DNA of 64,000 nt from Sialis fuliginosa (GCA_961205875.1 OY540812.1:14508001-14572000); one strand, 5' to 3'. Counted from the stretch's first letter, positions 48,219 to 60,210 are shown. The notes: generated by a model not told the origin, from the sequence alone. Program-made: numbers and translations.

Positions 48219-48478
48219 GGGTGACCAGGTCTCCGGTTTTGACCCGGAGTCTCAGGGTTTGCACACTGGATCTTCGGGTTCAGGGTTTGGGTGCAATTAC
48301 TCCAGGTTTTGCAAAAATTGACGACTTAAAAAAAAGAGCAGGGGACATAACAATGCAGATTATCGTAACAAATTTATGAAAATAAAAAGAATAAAATAAA
48401 AATAAAAAGATAAGATAAAATAAAAAAGGGGTCTTCATTTAAATCTCAGGGTTTACCAAAACTAAAATCTGGTCACCC
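48219..48478 (+). mobile_element. GGGTGACCAG MITE, copy 2
   Basis: TA-GGGTGACCAGGTCTCCGG at the left and AAAATCTGGTCACCC-TA at the right are inverted ends. The interior words TTTTGACCCGGAGTCTCAGG, GGGTTTGGGTGCAATT and GTCTTCATTTAAATCTCAGG match 10030-10224 in reverse orientation. The flanking TA is conserved on both sides. Confidence 0.8.
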
Positions 48479-48480
48479 TA

Positions 48481-49553
48481 AATATGACAACCGGCAACTA
48501 TGTATGTTCAGATTCGTATACACCTGCGACCTCAAAGAACTTAAAAAGTCAAGGTGCCAGTCGGTAAATTAGGGAGTAAAAAACAAACGAACTACAAAAT
48601 GGGTTAGCACCTTTCAGAATATTAATCTTTGGGCTCTTGTGAGCTTATGTCAATTGAGAAAATTCAGTTGTCATATTATTTCCACTCACTTCCTTCGTAG
48701 AAGTGTTAGTGAGAGGGCTATATGAGCGCGCAGAGTAGAAAAACGCACATAGTTGTGAATTAAAATAAAGGTGGGTGCCGGTAATAATCTTAAAATTGAA
48801 GTATACCATATTGTTAACATTCGTTTGAAGATTATATATTTTTTTTAAATATGATAATATTAGTTTTAAAGTGTACATTTTCATGATTGAAAACACCCAA
48901 ATTCAAGGTTTTATAAACTTTTAAAAAATTATAACAAATAAATGAGTAGAGTTACAGTTATGAGTGTAAGAACCTTTTTTAAGCGGAAAGTCCTAATGAT
49001 GATACAAAAAAAGTTTTGATTAAAAAAAATATTTTTTATTTTTTTATTTGATTCTTGAAAATGTTACACTTATTACAAAAAAGGTCATTAAAATCTACCT
49101 TATAAATAAATTTTACATTTCTTCAATTTTTCATATTTTAGTAGGCCCTGCATGCAATTTTACCTTAACAGGTGGCTTCTAAAACAGTTGCAGTCTGCAA
49201 TTCTAGATTTCCTGTAGTACCTACCGGGGTTGTATGAATTGTAATATTTGCAGCATATTTGAGCAAAAACATTTAGCGCACATGTCACACATCCGCTTCC
49301 GTACTAAATAGGATTCAAGGGCATCATGTTATCTCTTCTATGAATGGATGTTATAATGAGATTAAAAATCGTATCAATGGACTAGTTCATATATTCGTTA
49401 TTCAGTTTATATACCCTTATTTTTGTGATAATGTTACATAACATAATAACATCATATATTATGTTTAACACATATATGATAACATATATGTATTATGTCT
49501 TTATAGAGGTATCATTTGCCATTTACCATTTTTATACTCTCTGTTCTTGAAAA
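48481..49553. other. AT-rich spacer
   Basis: A GC-richer patch at 48690-48760 carries CACTTCCTTCGTAGAAGTG and GAGCGCGCAGAG. An inverted match, AAGGAAGTGAGTG, lies at 48190. No gene or complete element was recognised. Confidence 0.4.
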
Positions 49554-49805
49554 GATAAGGTACTGGCACCAGTCTTGAATATGACCCCAGTAATGGCTAT
49601 ATTTTAATTAAATGTACTGAACTAGAAATTAATATTTGTTGATATTTGATTACTACCATTTCTGAATATTAATCTATATACATTTAACTGTCTTACAGCG
49701 TGATTTGATGACAATCAGCCAATAGGTGCCAAAATGGTGGACATTTAAACTAACTATTAGTATAATTTATTTATTAATTATTATATTATCATAGCAACTG
49801 CTTTG
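49554..49805 (-). repeat. Dispersed repeat, copy 2 (pairs with 26798-27047)
   Basis: Reverse-complement match of the 26798-27047 copy, from ATAAGGTACTGGCACCAG to CATAGCAACTGCTTTG. A stop codon interrupts the frame that is open in the other copy. The class is unknown; no inverted ends or target duplication were seen. Confidence 0.7.
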
Positions 49806-50184
49806 TCACATAGCTTATTGTATTCTAATCGTCATAAGACCCGGTCCCCTGGGGACTTCAGGAGCCCTGAAAATTATTTATATTTTACATAAATATTCAT
49901 AATTTATATTATCTTACATAATACTATCTATCTGCGAACTAAAATAATATTAGAAAATAAGAAGCTTAAGTTCAAACTAAATTTAAGGATAATACGGAAT
50001 TTGGGAATAGGACCCCCGAAATGTTGTTTAACCCCATTGAAGATCTCTCAGAACTTGCCTATAAGTATTTGATTGGGAAAAAATAAAACAAAATGCATAA
50101 ATTGGTAGATACAATTGTTCAGTCATTTTCCAATAAGAAAAATCGGCTTTTTTAACGGAGGAAGGTCTCAAATCAATATAGTTT

Positions 50185-51500
50185 TTTTCCAAATCTGACC
50201 ATGGACTTCAAAAAAGGATTGTTCTTTATATATATTTTATCATATATTAAACATATATAGGGTAAGGTTGCTTAAGTCGTACTACCGCCTAAATCGTACC
50301 CCGTCAATATCTCAGCTTGTTTAATAATCACATTACCTCTAGTAGTTGTAAAGTGTACTTCCCAATTAGCCATTGTAGTAAACATTTTGAATCGTTCAGT
50401 TAGAGTGTTTATTTGAAAAATATTTAACAAATAAGTTTTTTTACATGTTTCTTGTTATTTTTTAACTAGATTCAGTAGAGTTTTTACTTGATAATATGGT
50501 GATATAGGCAATTTTAATGTTAGCTACGGATTTTGTAGCATTTAGTAAGTTACTTATGTAAAACAATCGACTTGCAGTTTTTAGGTTATGTGATTGTGGT
50601 TTTTTTAAATTTAAATTAACACGTGTCTTAAGTCGTACCCCTATAAAATTCGTAAGTCGTACCATTACGAGCATGATAAATGTTAGAAAAAAAAAGTTTA
50701 GCAAATAATGAAAATTGGTTCTGCAAGCTGTGCAAGGAGAACAGAAAAAAAGTATGATTCAATGTACAAAATGTATTTTAAACGGCGGTGATGTGAAATT
50801 AAAAAAAAAAAAAAAATTTTTTATTATTATTTCCTTGGTTGCTTCTACCAAAGTTTATTATAATTTTGTTTATCATTATTTATTATAATAGAATTTGATT
50901 TACATAATTTCTTTTATAAATTACTTAATAAATGTTATATGCTGTTTATTTTATAATGGTACGACTTAAGCTATAGGTGGTACGACTTAGGACCGAATGT
51001 GTTTTTTTTTTTAATTAAGAAAATTATTATCAAAATGATAAAAAAATCGTTCTTTGTTGTAGCAAACAGATACCTAAATAATTAAATTTACAAATAATGC
51101 ATACACGTGTTTTTTTATTAATCAATCCTTCAATCTATATCCATTTTCCCTTATGGGGTACGACTTAAGCAACCTTACCCTATGTGTACTATATACTAGT
51201 ATGTTTAATATATGATTTTATGTATTTTCGTGTATAACTTCGACAAATATGCACGATTTGGACGATTTTTTTTGTTTGAAAGAGTATACACTTGATTTAA
51301 CTCCTATATAATTTTTTCAAAATCTGACCATGGACTTCAAAAAAGTATTGTTCTGTATATATTTTTTATGTATTTTCGAGCATAACTCCGACAAACATGC
51401 ACCTATTTGGTGAATTTTTGTTTGTTTGAAAGAGTATGTATACTCCCGAGGCGGTCCCATATAAATTGCATTAGAATCTGACCATGGACGCTACTCAAAA
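50185..51500 (+). repeat. Tandem repeat of ~155-200 bp units, interrupted by a MITE
   Basis: Three direct units start AAATCTGACCATGGACTTC (50193), AAAATCTGACCATGGACTTC (51318) and GAATCTGACCATGGACGC (about 51473). They share GATTGTTCTTTATATATATT, TATTTTCG(T/A)G(T/C)ATAACT and GTTTGAAAGAGTAT words. The first unit is split by the element at 50260-51180. Removing it gives units of about 200 and 155 bp. Confidence 0.65.
50260..51180. mobile_element. MITE with perfect GGGTAAGGTTGCTTAAGTCG ends and TA TSD
   Basis: The 23-bp ends, GGGTAAGGTTGCTTAAGTCG plus TAC, are perfectly inverted. TA flanks both sides (50258-50259, 51181-51182). The word AAGTCGTAC recurs inside (50629-50637, 50651-50659, and GTACGACTTA at 50960-50985), giving a terminal-plus-subterminal array that could be a transposase binding pattern. 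A minus-strand 80-codon frame is not recognisable. Confidence 0.9.
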
Positions 51501-51982
51501 AAAAAACTTTTTAAGAAAAAATAAAACTGACAAAAAATCCTAAAAACACTAAAAACTAAAAAGTATATCCTATAATTAAATTTATTAGTTTTTGAAGTCG
51601 GTGCCAAGCCAATAAAAAAACTTTTTAATAAAGAAAAAATGAAAACTGACTTCGAAAACTGTTTTTAATTATTAGGTACCTATACTTTTCAGTGTTTATA
51701 GGGTTTTTTTGAAGTCGGTTTTATTTTTTGGCTAATACGGAGAGTATGGGTGTCCCGACGTCACTTTAACTGTCCATGGTTAAGGTAATCTATTGGGGCG
51801 AAATCGAATTGATTAGTTTTGAGTTGGTTAGTTTTGGTTAGGTTATGGTTAGGTTAAAAACGGGGATTCAATCTCCACCACAATAAACTGTTTTAAAATA
51901 ATCCTATCAAATAAAATAAACATAAAAATGGTACTTATAAATGTTTTAGTCGCACATGCGCATCAACTCGATTCTGAATTAC
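51501..51982. repeat. GAAGTCGG repeat remnant
   Basis: GAAGTCGGTGCCAAGCCAATAA (51594-51615) is mirrored by GAAGTCGGTTTTATTTTTTGGC (51711-51733), and AAAACTGACTTCGAAAACTG lies between. This suggests a decayed element with inverted and direct copies of AAGTCGG. A GGTTAGGTTATGGTTAGGTT run at 51837-51858 is a short direct repeat. No gene. Confidence 0.45.
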
Positions 51983-51990
51983 TATATACG

Positions 51991-52771
51991 CATAGACATA
52001 GAGAATGGACATTGCATTCTGTATTAACACAATGGTGTAACATCTGTTCAAAAAGTGAGAGAGAGATGCAGTGTAGTTTGGAATATATCTATCTCTTTTT
52101 CTAAGAATCTGATGGGTAGCTTACTATAGTTCAGGGTATTATTTCTGTCCGATATATTTTTGTATATCTATCTTGTGATTTTAGTACAATAAGTTTTTTA
52201 TTAGAAAAGTAAATAATATAAACAATGAACATACTAATTAAAAAAAAAACATCAATTGATCTGATTGAAATTTGCAAAATTATGAACGGATATTCCGGGA
52301 AAATAACATTTTTGCTATTAAAAATACTGAATATATATTAATAAAAAATAGTTTTAAATCAATTCCCATGTTTGGTTGCTACAAAATGATGAGGTGGATT
52401 GCACTTACCTACAAACAGCACATAAAAGATTTACTTAACAAAATTTTAAATATTTTTTTTGATATTAGGTTACATTACGAAGCTACGAAAAAAGAAGAAC
52501 AAGATATTAAAATTGGGTCAAAAAATTCGAAACTTATATTATTTAGAAATCAATAATCATTTTTTTTTTTATAACGTTAATTATTTTTTGTTTTATAACT
52601 TCTTTATAAACATATATATCTATGAATATTTTTAATGTTCGGGACCAAGAATGAAATAGTTACACATCTGTTTAAAAAAAGGACAAGTATATTCCAAACC
52701 TGTTTCTATCTCTTTCTTTTGACACGACTCTGTTTTCGAGTCAGATGTGTGGTCCATTCTATATGTCTATG
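51991..52771. mobile_element. hAT-type element, CATAGACATA ends, exact 8-bp TSD
   Basis: CATAGACATAGAGAATGGAC at the left pairs with TGGTCCATTCTATATGTCTATG at the right. TATATACG flanks it exactly (51983-51990, 52772-52779). The interior (780 bp) includes a 94-codon plus-strand frame at 52272-52556 of Lys/Ile/Asn-rich composition; I do not recognise it and it may be chance. A shorter relative lies at 42268-42470. Confidence 0.85.
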
Positions 52772-53058
52772 TATATACGTGATTTTTGACAATTCTGACA
52801 GGGGACATCCATACACTAATTAACCTATTTTTTTCTTTAAAAGTGTTTTTCTTGAAGTTTTTATCAAGAAGGAAGTGTTATTTTTGATATTTCAGATTTA
52901 TTATTACAACACTATACTGCAAAGCAAACATACAATATATCCAATTCAACTATTTCCACTGTTGCAATACACAACCAGAAGATACCTACCCGATAAAACA
53001 ATTGCGATAATTACGAGTGACTGTGTATTGTTTATGTACTTTCCTCCTCCACAACAGG

Positions 53059-53357
53059 CAGCACGGCTGGCCGCGCAAGAACGTCCTAGCGCCAGTCATA
53101 CGTTTGCTTGCATATCGTGTGGTCGCACGCACCGCTTATCTCTACTCCGTGCATGTGCGCTTCTAACGTGATTGTTACGTATAAATATTATTGTTGTCAG
53201 TGTGTTCTCTTGGACTGTTTCTTGTGGAAAAACTGTTTGTAGTTATATCATGTAGTAGTTTTGTTGACAGTGGATGTTTTGTGAAATATGCGTTAATGTT
53301 TTTGAAATAAACACCGTGTTTTTCCTGGATTAAGGAATACACTCTTAAGATTTCAAG
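53059..53357 (+). promoter_or_regulatory. GC-rich promoter and likely non-coding first exon
   Basis: A GC-rich block (53059-53170) is followed by a TATA-like TATAAATA (53180-53187), an arthropod initiator-like TCAGTG (53197-53202), a transcript-like stretch, and a donor CAAG/GTAAAA with the exon ending at 53357. No coding sequence of note lies inside, so it would be a 5' UTR exon of a plus-strand gene whose body lies beyond the window or was not recognised. The TATA-to-initiator distance of about 19 bp is shorter than usual, which lowers confidence. Confidence 0.4.
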
Positions 53358-54083
53358 GTAAAATTTATACTTATTTAGTTTTAGTTTCTTTGATGCTACT
53401 GAAAAGTATTTAATGCACATAATATACAGTTCAGAAGTAATATATGCATAATTGGAATTTTTAAAATTCTTCGACAGGTAAATGCAAAGTTGTGAATATT
53501 TTTATGTACGAGTACTTGTAGATTAAATGCACATATTATATTTAATAAAAAACGATTGTATTATATACCTTCTTATAGATATACTGAAATACTTAATAAT
53601 ATTACAGTGCATTTAGTGGTAGTGTACTTGTACTCAAATATATAGTTTTTAAGTTTGTACTTAAGTACAATAAAAAACATAAAGCTTTTAATTATTAAAT
53701 TATATTAGTCATTTTGAGTTGATAATAAGTAAGTATGTACACGGGTAAAAAATATAATTAAGCAATAATAATTTGTATTAACAGTTCCCTATGACGTTTT
53801 TTTTTCATAATCATTTTTTTTAATTAGAAAATACCAATTGTATTTTTTTCTTAATACGTACCGGACGTTATTATTCAATAAAGATTTTTTGTTTAAGTAC
53901 ATCAATATCACATTTATTTTTGATTGTTATTTTCATTTCAAAAATATTTTTATTATTAAATATCAATAGTAAATTGTTCTTTATACGGGGCTTATTCAAT
54001 TGCCATATAACATAGTCTTAACTAATTCTAGGATCTTAGATTTCCCAACATTGAAAGTCCCATCTAAATTGATTCGGAAGTTT
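53358..54083. other. AT-rich spacer
   Basis: No gene or element boundary recognised. Confidence 0.5.
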
Positions 54084-54577
54084 TTGTATCAAGTTTATAC
54101 GAGGAGTAGCAGAATAAAACAGGATAAATCCACTTTGAATCGAAAATACTTTTTTTTCGATTCGGCATTTTAAACCATCACCGAATTGACTGACCAAAGA
54201 TCATGGATCAAATATTACTAAAATCCCTTTAAGAGACTTATACACGTGTCTCGGGACAAAAGCTAACAAATTCACTATAAAAAGACAGAAAAAGTTTTAA
54301 AAATTGTTTGACAAAATGTGCCTTATTGATTAAAAAGTTTAATTATTATTGTTTTCTTTTTTAACAACTTTTTGTCATTAGGTACAGGTTATTATGTCTC
54401 TAATTTTTTTAAAATTAACCATCTTCCAACTTGTGCAAAGACGCTAGTTCAAAATTAGGGTATTAAAAAATCTCCACTGTATATTTACCTATATACATTT
54501 TAACCTATCTTGTAAAATTGGATTTATCCGGTTTTGTTCTGCTGTTCCTCATGTTTTAGTATCAATTGTCAATTTTA
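54084..54577. mobile_element. Foldback MITE-like element, GGATAAATCC arms
   Basis: GTATCAAGTTTATACGAGGA and GTAGCAGAATAAAACAGG at the left match, inverted, CCGGTTTTGTTCTGCTG and TTCCTCATGTTTTAGTATCAA at the right. Arms are about 60 bp and imperfect. The interior is AT-rich and non-coding. The target duplication is not clear. Confidence 0.55.
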
Positions 54578-56106
54578 CTGTATTCGAGTCTCCCTAATTA
54601 ATTTGATTATCTTATCAGAGAGCTTAAACTAATTCTAGTGTCTTACTGTCTTCGAACAGTAAGTCTCACCAGTTTAGATTCAGTCGGAACAAACAGACAG
54701 ACGAAATTAAAAAATTGTTAATATATGTAAGAACTGTTAAAATATACAAGACCGATCTATTGACACTAATAGAAACTCATATTTTAATACACTTATTTTG
54801 CATGTCCCGTGTCTCTGCAAAAGGTAAATCATGACGTAAACCTATTGTCTGAGTCTTATAAACATTTTTCTTGGAATATGAACTGTATGTATATAAATGA
54901 ATGAATAAATGAAGTATGACATTACCGTTTCTATATACATCTATGTATATTATATATTAGATATAATTATAAATTAAATATTGCTTTCAATATAATCTAG
55001 TATGGTCAACATATTTTATTTTCTTCAAATTCAGATCCAAAAGAAAAACATGTCAAAGAGAATCATTCAAATTTTACATTCTGTACCCTCCACTAATCAA
55101 AAGCAATAAGAATAAGATTTTAATAAATTGATCCATTTTTTAAATGGTTACATCTTATTATGATACTTAATATATAAACTTTTTTATTGCATAGATTTGT
55201 ATAGGTACCTAAATTAAAACAAAATCTAATGCGTTATTAATGATAATATGATTTCGTATTGTATATAATTAAACATATAATACATAATACACACATATAT
55301 TATTATAATATATGTATACTTCATTTTATTATTATTAATAATATTTGAGTGTATTTTAAGATAAAACACAATTAGATATTAAGTTATGTAATTTTAATTA
55401 ATATATGTTTGCAATTTGGCTCATTCGCATAAATGCATCTTAAATCTTCGCGGCCTTGCGTCTGTGTAGATGTTGGAAATTGCTCACCTGTGAATGACTC
55501 AGTAATTTGTTGAGGTCAGGTAGCTTAGCATTAAACGTAAAATAATAACTAGCTTTTCTTCAACTATGTGGTTTATGTTAGGAAGTATTTTAATATGTTT
55601 AAATTCTCTTGAGAATTTTTTGTTTTTTAGTTTTAATAGAAATCCCGTTAAAATGTGTAGTATAGTCATATTTAATTGTATATAATTTTTAAGCGATTTA
55701 TAATTACAATTTGATATTGTACCTACGTACAGTAGATAAAATAGAAATCGATAAACCTTTGTGATGTAAAACTTCATTTACAATAATTATTTTATAAACA
55801 ATATATAAGACGTGCATTCGTTTGATAAAAAAATATATATTTTTATTATTTGAACGTAAAATCATTTCATATATAAAAATCAAAAAAGAAAATTATCAAT
55901 TACCTACTAATTTTTAACATAAAAATTAAAACAAAAACAATGCATTTAATAACACAAGTTAATATGATTAACGTAAAATCAATCGATTCCAATAAAACCA
56001 CAACAATAATGTAAATAGATACCTACTAACAATAAACATATTCACAATAACTATATTTATCCGATAAAACGACACAGTGACATGTAAATTACACGCAATT
56101 AATCAC
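54578..56106. other. AT-rich spacer
   Basis: No gene is supported. A 92-codon minus-strand frame (55499-55777) is Leu/Ile/Tyr-rich but lacks any recognisable motif. AT dinucleotide runs occur around 54940-54975 and 55265-55320. Confidence 0.45.
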
Positions 56107-56330
56107 TTAAAAACAACTCATCCACTTGTTAGAAGTGCAACGCGCGTTCCGCCCACGAAACGTTTGCTAATTAACGCATACATTACATCATATGTGGAAT
56201 CTTGCTACATTCCGTATTTTGACCATATGTTTTGTATCACCCACCCACTGCTACGGCTTTTAGCATCGGTCCCTATGCATTGGTGTTATGTAAAACGGTG
56301 CGTAGGACGAGTGCCGTGAGCCTACGTACA

Positions 56331-56430
56331 GAACCGGGTCACAGGTTTTATTACCCTGATTGTATTAATCCTTTTGCCGTACGAGAATATGCAGTCGAAA
56401 TTTTATGTAATATTTTAGGAGTGCCGATAA
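56331..56430 (+). other. Possible isolated internal exon
   Basis: A 100-bp segment lies between CTACGTACAG (acceptor-like) and ATAAG/GTACTA (donor-like). It is open in the frame reading GHRFYYPDCINPFAVREYAV and onward to ILCNILGVPIR, with balanced amino-acid composition unlike the AT-rich noise around it. No homology can be named. It could be one exon of a gene with long introns, or a transposon fragment. Confidence 0.25.
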
Positions 56431-56439
56431 GGTACTAAA

Positions 56440-57285
56440 TCGGCCCTCTGATGTGCATTGCAGTATCTCAAACTTTTTTAGGTATATTATGACTTATGTA
56501 CAATGTACATTACATACCTATAGATTGACGCTAGAAAGAAATTTTGTTGTAAAAGCTGAAATTACAAGACAAACAACAATTAAATTTTTGGAAAATTAAA
56601 TAGTACTTTCAACTATATTTTTCAAAAATCCTAAACAATAAATAGTCCACGCGAGCGAAGCTATTAAATAAAAAAGTAGAGGCTGCATTTTTATAAATGT
56701 AAATAGAAAAAGTAGTTTTCCCCTTAAACCACTTTCACAATTAGTGGCCAAGTGTGAAAGGGGTTTTATACTTATCTTAATTTATTTTGAACTCAAGTAC
56801 ATAACATACTAATATGTACTAATACTAATTAAAAATAAAATTTATCAGTAAATACATGCAACAAAAAAGTTATTACGTGAATTCCACTCTATAATCCTCT
56901 CATTAATACAGAATATAAAAGACCAACTGATACTTCAAAGTGCTAGCTAATCCAATTCACGTTCAAAGAAATAAACAAACGAAATAACCAATACCGTTGT
57001 ATACATATTATAACAATCTATTAGTTATTGAACCTTGTTTACATTTACAGAAACTTTGTTTGGGTGGTTTGTATCGGGTGGTATTGATCATTACCCAGCG
57101 TTATGTTTTATTCATCTTCATTATTATTTATCTTGCTAACTGTTTCAGGTGGGTGTTTTATAACAAGTTACTTACAGATAGAACAATTTTATTATTTTGA
57201 ATACCACTTTTGATTGTTGATTTAATAAATATAAGACACACGGTTGCTATATTCATCAGCAAATGTTTTTTGATTAAATTATAAT
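56440..57285. other. AT-rich spacer with GCGAGCGAAGC remnant
   Basis: CCACGCGAGCGAAGCTATTAA at 56648-56668 is the second copy of the repeat word at 139. A short inverted pair (CCCCTTAAACCACTTTCAC / GTGTGAAAGGGG) lies at 56719-56765. No gene. Confidence 0.4.
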
Positions 57286-57834
57286 TCACTTGTTCCAATG
57301 GTCCTCTAATATTTCGATACCAGACTGAAAGTGGTTTACGTCAAGTCCCTCAAAATAGGCGTTTGTTTCCAACTGGACCTCTTCATTAGAGTAAAATCTG
57401 AGAGCCACATTTTCAATTTCGCGCAATTCCTTCAATATATCGGTCGTAACGTGAGCCTTGTGAGATGGTGCATTGTCTTGGAGAATGTGGTGCATCATTT
57501 GTGCTCGTACGGTCCGACTAAACTCAGCAAACCAATAATTTACGGTTGAATAAGCTGGGGAAGATGTACCGTAATACTTATCAAGTCATTCCTTTGTTTG
57601 GACGGTATTTTTCTTAATCATCAAACAATGTTTAATAAAATATGAAATTCACTTTTTTCATGATTAAAAAAATAACAAAAGTCACTTCGAAAGCTGTAAC
57701 TTGGACAAGATTACAATAAATGTCATTAAATTTTGACAGTATTCTAGTTAAGGTTGGTACTCTATGGAAAGCATAAGGATTTTTTGTTTATGTCGCCATC
57801 TGTATGTCAGGCCAAAGACTTTTCAGCCCATGTA
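57286..57834 (-). pseudogene. Internally deleted mariner transposase and 5' end
   Basis: On the minus strand the sequence starts near 57834 with a terminal-repeat-like TACATGGGCTGAAAAGTC. It continues into a broken N-terminal helix-turn-helix segment (fragments NTVQTKE, stop, LDKYYGTSSPAYSTVNYW). It then jumps to the catalytic region ILQDNAPSHKAH, whose Asp is the second acidic residue of mariner's D,D34D triad, and ends NEEVQLETNAYFEGL...HWNK. The middle of the protein, with the first catalytic Asp, is missing, and the PYSPDLAP-type block with the third Asp is also absent. Stops and frame breaks occur upstream. The 3' inverted end was not found. It cannot encode an active transposase. Confidence 0.85.
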
Positions 57835-58440
57835 TAAGTAAGTTAAGATAAATCTGGATTTTCTTGGTCAATACGCGGTATCATAAAACAGATAACAGCA
57901 TATATTTTGAATTCTATCTAGTAGTATGTTTTGAATAAAATACTACTACATTTTTAGGTAAAATAGTTGTTAGTTAACAATAGTATTAAATTTAACCCAC
58001 AAAGCGGTTTCAACCACCATTGTAAAGGATTTACTAAAGACCATTCATCTTGTCAGTTTTACGATTGTATACATCAACAACAACCAAGTAAAATACTAAC
58101 AATATGGGTTTCATTTGTTTTACAAATGGTTATTTTGTTTTGTTGTATAAATGAAATGCTGAAGACAAGCGTTAACACTAATTGTAAGTCTTTAGCTCAT
58201 TACCATACGTATTTTTATACGTGAAGATATTAAAAATGCATCGTATGTATCCATCAGTTTATACTACACTGTTAAAAATTTTTGTAAATTTACTACATTT
58301 TTACTAAGCAGTTGCTTTGTAAAATTACAAACTCTCGTATTGTATTGGAATTTTCAAACGCATTCGTAGTAATATTGCAATTTGTAATAACAAGAGTACT
58401 AAGCAGGTTGCAATTTTACAAATTTTTTGTATTCGTCAGA
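57835..58440. other. AT-rich spacer leading into tandem array
   Basis: From about 58270 the sequence fills with TTTGTAAAATTAC and TTTTTACTA words that herald the array. No gene; the 85-codon frame at 57967 is featureless. Confidence 0.4.
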
Positions 58441-59230
58441 AACTTGTTGTAATTTTACCATTCAAAGTTGTAGAATTAAATCTAAAGTTTTGTAAAATTT
58501 CCATACATATTCGGAATTTAATTTTACCACAATTATCTGTAAAATTACTAACCAAAATTTGCAATTACAATCTCAAGAAGTGATTGGAAATTTACAAATC
58601 ATTATTTATTTTTTCAAATTCTGTTTGCATTTTTACAAAAATTCATTCAAGTCATGAGCGCTATGTATTTTTACAAGTCTTGTTTGTAATTTTAAGTCTA
58701 AAACTTTGTAAAATTTCTACACATATTCGGAATTTAATTTTACCACATTTATCTGTAAAATTACTAACCAAAATTTGCAATTACAATCTCAAGAAGTGAT
58801 TGGAAATTTACAAATTATTATTTATTTTTTCAAATTCTGTTTGCATTTTTACAAAAATTCATTCAAGTCATGAGCGCTATGTATTTTTACAATTCTTATT
58901 TGTAATTTCAAGTCTAAAACTTTGTAAAATTTCTACACATATTCGGATTTTGATTTTACCAAGATTAATAGTAAAATTACTAACCGAAACTTGCAGTTAC
59001 AATTACAGGAAATTTACAAATCATTACTTTTTTTTTGAAAATTCTGTTTGCATTTTTACAAAATTTCTTTCAAGTCATGAGCGCTATGTATTTTTACAAT
59101 TCTTGTTTGTAATTTCAAGTCTAAAATTTTGTAAAATTTCTATACCTATTTGTAGTCTAATCTTACTACAGTTATCAAAAAAATGACTAACTGAAATACG
59201 TAATCCAAATTGCAAAAAGTGATTGAAAAA
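58441..59230 (+). repeat. Tandem array of ~216-bp units
   Basis: Units begin GGAAATTTACAAATCATTA at 58586, GGAAATTTACAAATTATTA at 58802 and GGAAATTTACAAATCATTA at 59008, with a partial unit before and a diverged end after. Spacings are 216, 206 and about 210 bp. Each unit carries TCATGAGCGCTATGTATTTTT and TGTAAAATTTCTACACATAT. Because 216 is divisible by three, frames stay open across units, which explains two apparent frames at 58584 and 58800 that are not genes. Confidence 0.85.
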
Positions 59231-59337
59231 TTGTAAAACTTTAATTACTTTAGATTTGTTTATATTTTTACTAGTGTCTCTTACAATCATATAGTTTTAT
59301 GTAATCTTCTAATTCTGCTGTGTAGTTTCAAGTATAA

Positions 59338-59669
59338 TGCCCGGTATTATAAAGGACCTAACAAATTTGTTAGCTAACAAACACTTTCAACTGAGGTATC
59401 AAACATATATGACAGTTCTTTTGGAGTTTGTTGATGACTTTGACAAGTTTCGCGCACGCGTTGAAGGTAAATACAAACGGTATTAAAACAGTGGTGATGT
59501 TATGAAAATTATTTTGTACGGTCAAAGATGCCAACTGTGTTACAATTAATTGAAGTGTCACTGCTCTAAATTCCATAACTAATCCATAGATACTAGTACA
59601 GTATTAATACCTCATATGAATGTAATTGCTAGCTAACAAATTTTGTTAGGTCCTTTATAATACCGGGCA
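59338..59669. mobile_element. TGCCCGGTATT MITE, subfamily B, copy 2
   Basis: TGCCCGGTATTATAAAGG and CCTTTATAATACCGGGCA are perfectly inverted. TAA flanks exactly (59335-59337, 59670-59672). The subterminal CTAACAAATTTGTTAGCTAAC pair and interior block match 15908-16226. It is the best-preserved copy in the window. Confidence 0.92.
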
Positions 59670-59672
59670 TAA

Positions 59673-60210
59673 AACTTGGTATATTTATTTTGCATTTTTA
59701 TAAAATTGTGACTTATGCAGATTTAAAATTTAATTTGAATGCAGTTCTAAGTAAAATTAGTAGCAAACATTTATACTTGAATTGCAAGTATGAAGTATAG
59801 ATTATAAAAAAATATTTTTTTTTTATTAAAATGTTTTAATATACATGTTGTTTCTGAATATGAAATATGTTAGTTTTATAAAAAAAACCTCATAGAATCG
59901 ATCAAGTGTATAAAAAAAATTGTGAAAGAACCGAATTATTCACTGTGGTAAAAAATAGTGATAAAATTTAATTGTAAGTGTAATAGGGTATGTTCAAATC
60001 TGCATATCAACATTTTTTATATTTGAAAGTAAGTAAATCTTTGCTAATTATTATTTATGAATTATATATAAACTGGTCAAAATGCCTAAAACAACCTTTA
60101 TAAATGCTCCATATGCCGGTGTAAAACAACCTTTAATTTTATTCGAATTTGCAAGTCCCGACCAGCATAGAAAAAATCATTGTTGCGTTTCTTTTGACAT
60201 GCCGACACAA
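59673..60210. other. AT-rich spacer
   Basis: No gene or element recognised between the MITE and the hAT element. Confidence 0.5.

Noticed and set aside
58584..59186. Frames of 71 and 128 codons with repeated MEIYK starts
   Set aside because: They are produced by the 216-bp tandem array, whose unit is a multiple of three. Composition matches AT-rich noise.
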